DNA of 64,000 bases. Source: an uncultured Ignavibacteria bacterium (lineage in GTDB: Bacteria; Bacteroidota; Ignavibacteria; Ch128b). The notes beneath the pieces were generated by a model. That model was not told where the DNA came from, did not search any database, and was given only the letters and a program-made list of their open reading frames with translations. A program made the translations under genes and the position numbers. How positions within the stretch are numbered: position 1 is the stretch's first letter; each line of letters opens with the position of its first letter. The stretch covers positions 28,635 through 92,634 of the forward strand of contig CALDZP010000073.1 in the NCBI GenBank assembly GCA_937944105.1, given 5' to 3'. Of this stretch, positions 58,268-64,000 are shown in pieces.

Positions 58268-58852
58268 TCAATTACAATAAAGTTCTAACTCCACAAGCTC
58301 ACAAATAATATGTTCAATTACAAGATGCCCTTCTTGAATTCTCTGAGTATTTTCTGACGGGACTTTGATTAACACATCACACATATTCAACATTTTACCA
58401 CCTGTTGAACCAGTAAGACCGATTACAAACATTTTTTTACTACGAGCCATTTCAATTGCTTTAATAATATTTAGAGAGTTTCCACTTGTAGAAATTGCCC
58501 AGAGTACATCGCCTTCAGAACCAAGTCCTTCAACATTTCTGGCAAAAACATTTTCGTACCCGATATCATTTCCGCCGGCAGTTAAATTCGATGTGTCTGT
58601 AGTTAAAGCTATTGCTGGTAATGCTGGCCTTTTAATATGATGATTTAATCTTATCATTAACTCTGTTGCAATATGTTGACAATCTGCAGCACTTCCCCCA
58701 TTTCCAACAAGCAATAATTTCTTATTATTTTTATACACGCTTACAATTAAATCAACAGCTCGCATAATATCATGTTCGCAATTTTCAATTATCTGTCTTT
58801 TCAGATTTGCACTTTCATTTAATGATTCTCTAATAAATTTTGATTTATCCAT
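58268..58852 (-). CDS. gmhA: phosphoheptose isomerase-like SIS protein
   Basis: A 194-residue SIS-domain protein of the GmhA type, which converts sedoheptulose 7-phosphate to glycero-manno-heptose 7-phosphate for lipopolysaccharide or nucleotide-heptose synthesis. Visible motifs are GNGGSAADCQHIATELM, TAGGNDIGYENVF and AISTSGNSLN, and the conserved C-terminal QEGHLVIEHIICELVE. It begins directly after the GGGP-synthase stop codon (TAA ATG). DiaA, a related SIS protein, is less likely because the GmhA metal-site residues are present. Confidence 0.85.
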   Translation of the reverse strand: MDKSKFIRESLNESANLKRQIIENCEHDIMRAVDLIVSVYKNNKKLLLVGNGGSAADCQHIATELMIRLNHHIKRPALPAIALTTDTSNLTAGGNDIGYENVFARNVEGLGSEGDVLWAISTSGNSLNIIKAIEMARSKKMFVIGLTGSTGGKMLNMCDVLIKVPSENTQRIQEGHLVIEHIICELVELELYCN

Positions 58853-59626
58853 TTAAACCTCAGTTGAAGTTTTCAATTTATAATGAACAATTGATGTAAA
58901 TTCTTTTAATTGACTGAAATTTTCGGGATTCTCAAAATGATTACCCACAACAACTATTTTTGCTCCTGCATCAACTTTTTCCCTTGCAATTTCAGGTGAA
59001 CGAATTCCACCACCAACAATAACCGGAATAGAACAAGTTTTACTTACTGCATAAATCATCTCTCCGGGAACTGTTAACTCGGCACCACTCCCAGCTTCAA
59101 GATAAATAAGTTTCATCCCAAGATATTCCGCTGCAAGAGCATGAGCCACAGCTAAATCTGATTTATGTCGAGGAATCGGTTTACTATTACTTAAAAATTC
59201 CGCCGTTGTTGTTTTCCCAGATTCAATAAGAATATAAGCAGTAGGAATTGGTTCAAGATTAATTCTTTTTATCAACGGTGCTGCAATTACATGTTTACCA
59301 ATTAAATTTTCTGGATTTCTTCCGCTCACGATTGAAAGGAATAAAATAGCATCGGCATATGGACTAACCTGTTCAACACCACCAGGAAAAATTACAACTG
59401 GAATCTTCGATTTACTTTTTATAGTCTTAACAAACTCATTGAAATCAGAATCCAGAATTAAACTCCCTCCAATCAAGAGTAAATCAACATCAGCGGATTC
59501 AAATTTAGGAATCAAATCATCGAGAGCTTCAATCTTTGTTTTGTCTGGATCAAGAAGTAAAAAGAATAAAGCTCCTTTCTTTTCGATGTTCTCCAAAATA
59601 TAATTGTAAACTTTACCTTTTTCCAA
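58853..59626 (-). CDS. geranylgeranylglyceryl-phosphate synthase-like protein
   Basis: A 257-residue TIM-barrel protein of the GGGP synthase / PcrB family, which joins a long polyprenyl diphosphate to glycerol-1-phosphate. Signature segments are FLLLDPDKT, LLIGGSLI, IFPGGVEQVSPYADAILFLSIVSGR, LIYLEAGSGAELTVP, VGGGIRSPE and GAKIVVVGNHFE. The chain length suggests the group II type known from archaea and from Bacteroidetes. The start appears to be a TTG at 59626, 15 bases after alaS, as no ATG lies near. The biological lipid product in such bacteria is not well known. Confidence 0.88.
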   Translation of the reverse strand: MEKGKVYNYILENIEKKGALFFLLLDPDKTKIEALDDLIPKFESADVDLLLIGGSLILDSDFNEFVKTIKSKSKIPVVIFPGGVEQVSPYADAILFLSIVSGRNPENLIGKHVIAAPLIKRINLEPIPTAYILIESGKTTTAEFLSNSKPIPRHKSDLAVAHALAAEYLGMKLIYLEAGSGAELTVPGEMIYAVSKTCSIPVIVGGGIRSPEIAREKVDAGAKIVVVGNHFENPENFSQLKEFTSIVHYKLKTSTEV

Positions 59627-59640
59627 TTTGAACGATAAAT

Positions 59641-62202
59641 TTAGTTCTGGATAAATTTTTTGACTATGCTATCGAATTGATTTAAGGCATCATTTAATTT
59701 TGAAACTTCTTTACCACCCGCAGTAGCGAGATGCGGTCGTCCACCACCTCCACCACCAACCAATTTAGCAACTTCACCAACAATTTTACCAGCATTTAAT
59801 TTTTTCTCTTTAATAAGATTATCTGTTACAACGCAAACAAAAGAAACTTTATTTTCAAAAGTTGAAGCAAGTAAACCTATACCATTCTTCAATTTTTCTC
59901 TAAGTACATCTCCCAATTCTTTAAGTTGATCCATATTATCCACATCCACAATTCCACTGACAATTGAAAAACCATCAATTAATTTTTTATTTATCATAAA
60001 AGAATCTAATTCTCTAATTTTTTCCTGTAGTTTCAGTCGAGCTATTTCCTTTTCAAGTTGTAATTTTTCTTCCATTAACTGTTCATATCTCGAAGAGAGT
60101 TCATTTAATTTTTGTAATTGTTCATCTATGAATTTTTCAACTCCTTCCCCTGTCACAGCTTCAATTCTTCTAACTCCGCTGCTAATACTTCCTTCAGAAA
60201 CAATTTTCAATAAACCAATTTCCGAAGTATTTGAAACATGAGTTCCGCCACAAAATTCCATTGAGAAATCACCAAATTGAACAACATTCACTTTATCACC
60301 GTATTTATCACCAAAAAACATTAAAGCTCCCATTTTCTTAGCCTCTTCAAAAGGTATATTGCGATGATGAATTAATGGTAAAGCTTCTCTAATTTTTTCA
60401 TTAACCAATTGCTCAATTGCTTCAAGTTGCTCTCTTGATAATTTTTTATAGTGAGTAAAATCAAATCTTAGGCGTGATGGTTCAACGAGCGATCCAGCTT
60501 GTTTCACATGACTTCCAAGAATTTCTCTAAGAGCTTTATGGATTAAATGTGTGGCTGAATGATTGCGCATTATAGCTTTTCGTCTTAATTTATCGACTAA
60601 AGCTCTAACTGTTTTATCCATCAGATCAAAATCAATTTTTTCCACCTTGTGAATTATTAAATCCCCATCTCGTTGAGTGTCAATAACATCAATTAAATAA
60701 TTATCATAAATAATTTTTCCAGTGTCACCTACCTGACCACCGGCTTCACCATAAAATGGTGTCTGGTCAAGTACAATTAAATCATCTTCCTGTGCAACGA
60801 CTCTACCTTCAGCATCTAATCTATCGTATCCTAGGAATTCAACTTTTTTAAGATTCGATGCATCAATCTTACCAGAGATAGCAAAAGACCCAAAGAACTT
60901 TTTTGTTTCCCTTGAACGAGTACGTTGTTCATCCATCAATTCTTCAAATCTTTGTTTATCTACAGTAAATCCAATCTCGCGTGCCATTAACTCGGTTAAA
61001 TCAATTGGAAAACCATAAGTATCATAAAGTTTGAAAGCATCCTCACCCGATATGACCTTTAAATTTTCTCTTTGAAGTTTTTTAACAATCGAATCGAAGA
61101 TTTCTAATCCACGATCCAGTGTTTCACCGAAAGCTTCTTCTTCTGACTTTATAACTTCTTCAATCTGTTTTTGATTTTGTTTTATTTCGGGGAAGACATC
61201 ACCCATAGTTTCAACAAGTGTCGGAACAATTTTATAAATCACTGGTTCGTGCATTTCAAGTTTACGAGCAAATCGTGAAGCTCTCCTTAAAATTCTACGA
61301 AGAACATAACCTCGACCTTCGTTTGATGGAAGAGCACCATCAGCAATTGCAAATGTGAGTGTTCTAACATGATCTGCAATAACTCGCATTGCAACTTGAT
61401 TTGACTCTAAATCATATTTTTTGCCAGTAATTGTTTCAATTTTTTTAATTAAAGGAGTGAAGATATCTGTATCGTAATTTGATTTTTTATTTTGCAGAAC
61501 CGCGCAAATTCTCTCAAAGCCCATTCCAGTATCAACAAATTTATCTTTTAGTTGCTCAAGTGTTCCATCTGGCAAACGATTGTATTGAATAAAAACAAGA
61601 TTCCAGATTTCAATGCAAAGAGACGAACCTGAATTTACAAGGGACGCATCATCTGGATTATCAGATAGATTTATATGAATTTCTGAACATGGACCACAAG
61701 GACCAGTTTCACCCATTTCCCAGAAATTATCTTTTTCACCAAATCTTAAAATATGATTGGGATTTATATCAGTTACTGTTTTCCAGCAATTGAAAGCTTC
61801 GTCATCAGTTTGATAGACTGTTGTAAAAAGCCTTTCTTTTGGTAGTTTCCAAATTTCGGTAAGTAATTCCCACGCCCATTGAATTGCTTCCTTTTTGTAA
61901 TAATCACCAAATGACCAATTCCCAAGCATTTCGAAAAAAGTATGATGATAGGTATCAAATCCTACTTCTTCGAGGTCATTATGTTTTCCAGAGACTCGAA
62001 TACATTTTTGAGTGTTTGCAGCACGTTTATATTCACGAGTTCCTGTACCAAGAAAAACGTCTTTAAATTGATTCATACCTGCGTTTGTAAAAAGTAAAGT
62101 TGGATCGTCAAATGGAATTACAGGTGAACTTGGTACAATTTTATGTCCTTTTGATTTGAAAAAGTCTAAAAATTGCTGTCTAATTTCTCTTGAGCTTATC
62201 AT
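59641..62202 (-). CDS. alaS: alanyl-tRNA synthetase
   Basis: Alanyl-tRNA synthetase, 853 residues from the ATG at 62202 (MISSREIRQQFLDFF), which has GGAAG upstream; the ORF track start at 62244 adds 14 unconserved residues. The class II catalytic core (FTNAGMNQFKDVFLG, NTQKCIRVSGKHNDLEEVG) is followed by the editing domain with zinc ligands HSATHLIH and FCGGTHV, a coiled coil, and the C-terminal Ala domain with GGGGGGRPHLATAGG. It leads the alaS-GGGPS-gmhA operon. Confidence 0.96.
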   Translation of the reverse strand: MISSREIRQQFLDFFKSKGHKIVPSSPVIPFDDPTLLFTNAGMNQFKDVFLGTGTREYKRAANTQKCIRVSGKHNDLEEVGFDTYHHTFFEMLGNWSFGDYYKKEAIQWAWELLTEIWKLPKERLFTTVYQTDDEAFNCWKTVTDINPNHILRFGEKDNFWEMGETGPCGPCSEIHINLSDNPDDASLVNSGSSLCIEIWNLVFIQYNRLPDGTLEQLKDKFVDTGMGFERICAVLQNKKSNYDTDIFTPLIKKIETITGKKYDLESNQVAMRVIADHVRTLTFAIADGALPSNEGRGYVLRRILRRASRFARKLEMHEPVIYKIVPTLVETMGDVFPEIKQNQKQIEEVIKSEEEAFGETLDRGLEIFDSIVKKLQRENLKVISGEDAFKLYDTYGFPIDLTELMAREIGFTVDKQRFEELMDEQRTRSRETKKFFGSFAISGKIDASNLKKVEFLGYDRLDAEGRVVAQEDDLIVLDQTPFYGEAGGQVGDTGKIIYDNYLIDVIDTQRDGDLIIHKVEKIDFDLMDKTVRALVDKLRRKAIMRNHSATHLIHKALREILGSHVKQAGSLVEPSRLRFDFTHYKKLSREQLEAIEQLVNEKIREALPLIHHRNIPFEEAKKMGALMFFGDKYGDKVNVVQFGDFSMEFCGGTHVSNTSEIGLLKIVSEGSISSGVRRIEAVTGEGVEKFIDEQLQKLNELSSRYEQLMEEKLQLEKEIARLKLQEKIRELDSFMINKKLIDGFSIVSGIVDVDNMDQLKELGDVLREKLKNGIGLLASTFENKVSFVCVVTDNLIKEKKLNAGKIVGEVAKLVGGGGGGRPHLATAGGKEVSKLNDALNQFDSIVKKFIQN

Positions 62203-62582
62203 AACTTCCAATCTTATTATTGATAATTGTGAATTAGTAATCAAATATAAGTTTAAGATGATTTTTATTCAATTAAATTAATTAACTTTTTTGATTATGA
62301 TTTATTGCTCTGGGGTCAGTTTCAAGTTTAATGTATTTTAATTTCGGGGAAAATAATTCTCAAAATATTTTCTTTACTTCTGGATAGAAAACAATTAATA
62401 TAAAATATTTTTCATCTTGGAAATCTAATCCTGATAAACATAAAAATGAATTCAAGAAAAATGTTTCTAAATTTTCACACAGGTAATTAATTATAAATGA
62501 TAGCAAATAAAATACTATTTATTACCTTGCTCTATTTATAATGATTTAATTTTTATTAAGTTTGCTCAATAAAAACAAAAAA
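62203..62582. other. gene-free stretch upstream of alaS
   Basis: About 380 AT-rich bases between the start of alaS and the terminator of the next gene. The alaS promoter must lie here. I see no ORF, repeat or RNA element. Confidence 0.5.
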
Positions 62583-62614
62583 ATCGGCTGCCTCGAATTT
62601 TCTCAGCAACCGAT
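62583..62614 (-). terminator. terminator of the helical periplasmic protein gene
   Basis: On the minus strand ATCGGTTGC pairs with GCAGCCGAT (one G-U pair) and is followed by TTTTTTTGTTTTT. It lies 31 bases after the stop codon at 62645. Confidence 0.85.
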
Positions 62615-62644
62615 CATAAGTAAGAAAACCAAGTTTTTTAATGA

Positions 62645-63355
62645 TTATTCAAATAAATCCTGTAAACTTTCATATTTAGAATGCATATCCTCAACAGCAT
62701 TTTCCATCTCTTCATCGCCGACTATACAAAGTTTCTTTACTGATGTAAAAAGCTCTTCTGCCAATTTTTTGTACTCATCTGTTTTTGATTCCAGACGCTT
62801 AGGAAGTTTTGCATCCAAAACACCTTGAGCTCTTTGTTTCAATTTATCACATTCATTACGAATCTCATCCCATTTTTTATCGGGAAGATATTTGTGATAA
62901 ATCACATAAAGAACTTTATGAAATTCATCAAGTTCTTTCACAATTGGTCTAATGATTCTAACCAGGTTTTCATATTTAGTGTGTAGCAATTCAGCTGCAT
63001 CGAGTAAAGCCTTTTCATCGTTCCCCTCTACAGCTTCATTGTATTTATTAACAGCCTCTTTAAATTCTTCCACACCTTTTTTCCACTTTGCTTCCTTTTC
63101 GCGAAGAATTCCAGGCAATTTTACAGTATAAATTTTTTCTGCTTTTTGATTAACTTCTTCAACATAACTTTTCAACGCTTCAATATCTTTTGAAGGATAA
63201 GCTTTATGCCATATTGGATGCATTATTTCATGGAATTCAACAAGTGCAGGAACATTTGTATTTGTTTCATCTTCACATTCTTCTTCTTGAGCAAGAACAA
63301 TTTGAGTGCATACAAACAGTAAAGAGATGAAATAATACAAAATTTTTTTGTACAT
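62645..63355 (-). CDS. exported helical protein with duplicated His motifs
   Basis: A 236-residue exported, all-alpha protein. The ORF track starts at a TTG at 63367; the ATG at 63355 has TTGGAGG in front and begins a clean signal peptide ending IVLAQ. The mature part is two repeats of about 100 residues: VEFHEIMHPIWHKAYPSKD...LLHTKYENL and DEFHKVLYVIYHKYLPDKK...DMHSKYESL. Each keeps histidines at the FH, YHK/WHK and MH/LH positions, which suggests a four-helix bundle that could bind metal or haem. No CxxCH haem motif is present. I do not recognise the family. Confidence 0.7.
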   Translation of the reverse strand: MYKKILYYFISLLFVCTQIVLAQEEECEDETNTNVPALVEFHEIMHPIWHKAYPSKDIEALKSYVEEVNQKAEKIYTVKLPGILREKEAKWKKGVEEFKEAVNKYNEAVEGNDEKALLDAAELLHTKYENLVRIIRPIVKELDEFHKVLYVIYHKYLPDKKWDEIRNECDKLKQRAQGVLDAKLPKRLESKTDEYKKLAEELFTSVKKLCIVGDEEMENAVEDMHSKYESLQDLFE

Positions 63356-63525
63356 AAATTCCTCCAAATTTTTTTTTGATTACAAATATTTCAATGATGA
63401 CCTCTAACCTTATGCAAAATTAAAATTTTTAGTTAACAAATAAAATTTCTTTGCAGTATTTAATTAATCCTTTTTAAAAGAACAAAATGGGAATTGTTAC
63501 TAGCAATGACTTTTCCAATTTGTCT

Positions 63526-64000
63526 GTCATTGCAAGAGACAGCTTATTGCTGTCTCGAAGCAATCCTTTACACAAGAACAAAATGGAAATTGGTCAATCA
63601 AACAGAAAAGATTGCTTCCCCGCCTTTGGCGGGTCGCAATGACAGTTCTTTGTAGCAGTCATTGCGAGGAGTGAAACGACGAAGCAATCCTTTACAAAAA
63701 CACAAAAATGCAAAATGAAAATTTTTGTCGTAACCAGGAAAGATTGCTTCACCGCCTTTGGCGGGTCGCAATGACTGTTCCATTTAGCAGTCATTGCGAG
63801 GAGTGAAACGACGAAGCAATCTTTCACAAAAAAACAATTTGAGAATTGGTCATTCAACCAGAAAAGATTGCTTCCCCGCCTTTGGCGGGTCGCAATGACT
63901 GTTCCATTTAGCAGTCATTGCGAGGAGTGAAACGACGAAGTAATCTTTCACAAAAAAACAAAATTTTGCATTTAGGGAAATTATTGGATCAACCAGGAAA
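63526..64000. repeat. palindromic repeat array, continues past the window
   Basis: Alternating elements with the frame GTCATTGCGA...GAAGCAATC in both orientations. Forward copies lie at 63526-63566, 63658-63690, 63790-63821 and 63914-63945; inverted copies at 63610-63643, 63742-63775 and 63866-63899. The period of a forward-inverted pair is 124-132 bases. Cores differ: GAGACAGC...GCTGTCTC in the first, GAGGAGTGAAACGAC in other forward copies, and CCCGCCTTTGGCGGG in inverted copies. The two ORFs called here are translations of the repeat. Confidence 0.88.

Noticed and set aside
63594-63857. Two minus-strand ORFs with CHCDPPKAVKQS / KDCFVVSLLAMT
   Set aside because: They are translations of the palindromic repeat array; the internal sequence duplication follows the DNA repeat and there is no start signal.

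Overview
This AT-rich window most likely comes from a member of the Ignavibacteriales (Chlorobi/Ignavibacteria side of the Bacteroidetes group). The evidence is combined: three proteins end in type A Por/type IX secretion sorting domains, the N2O reductase is of the Sec-exported (clade II) kind, there is a bacterial GGGP-synthase homologue and a eukaryote-like (type 2) isoleucyl-tRNA synthetase, and intergenic regions carry GTCATTGCGA...GAAGCAATC palindromic repeats. The assignment is an inference; no 16S gene is present.

Region 1 (1-18.1 kb, all minus strand) is a merged information-processing block read in the order tRNA-Tyr, tRNA-Gly, tRNA-Thr, rpmG, tRNA-Trp, secE, nusG, rplK, rplA, rplJ, rplL, rpoB, rpoC, rpsL, rpsG, fusA, tuf, rpsJ, rplC, rplD, rplW (cut by the window edge). 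It joins the classical beta (L11-L10-rpoBC), str and S10 operons. Hairpins sit before tRNA-Thr and between rplL and rpoB. A 50-codon basic protein missed by the ORF track lies just upstream.

Region 2 (18.8-22.0 kb) has a large TonB-dependent outer-membrane protein and, divergently, a VanX-like D-Ala-D-Ala dipeptidase.

Region 3 (22.1-34.8 kb, plus strand) is the accessory heart of the window: a nitrous oxide respiration locus. It runs cytochrome c lipoprotein, nosZ, cupin, a NosB-like membrane protein, nosL, nosD, nosF, and then, 6 kb later, nosY. Between nosF and nosY lie a DUF1858/DUF2249 protein, a polytopic oxidase-like membrane protein, a MIP18-type Fe-S assembly protein, a second short oxidase-like membrane protein, a DoxX protein, a small Cys-rich membrane protein and a TonB-dependent receptor. 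That receptor shows the CxxxM plus HxM residues known from the copper receptor OprC/NosA. Taken together the locus looks like a complete copper-supply and electron-supply kit for N2O reductase plus an unexplained membrane module.

Region 4 (35.0-42.2 kb) has larC, an apparently exported msrA, a T9SS-sorted protein of unknown function, a PQQ-type sugar dehydrogenase with a sorting domain, a predicted outer-membrane barrel and the radical SAM enzyme AmrS.

Region 5 (42.4-47.9 kb, minus strand) is the ileS-dksA-lspA-rluD operon. Region 6 (48.1-57.4 kb) contains small membrane ORFs, a 1373-residue T9SS surface protein, a broken DUF47 gene, an ARPP-1 protein, a CDF metal exporter, a TonB-like membrane protein and an SfsA-DUF123 fusion. 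Region 7 (57.8-64.0 kb) holds two palindromic repeat arrays flanking an alaS-GGGPS-gmhA operon and an exported, internally duplicated histidine-containing helical protein. I see no CRISPR array, rRNA gene, prophage or transposase.
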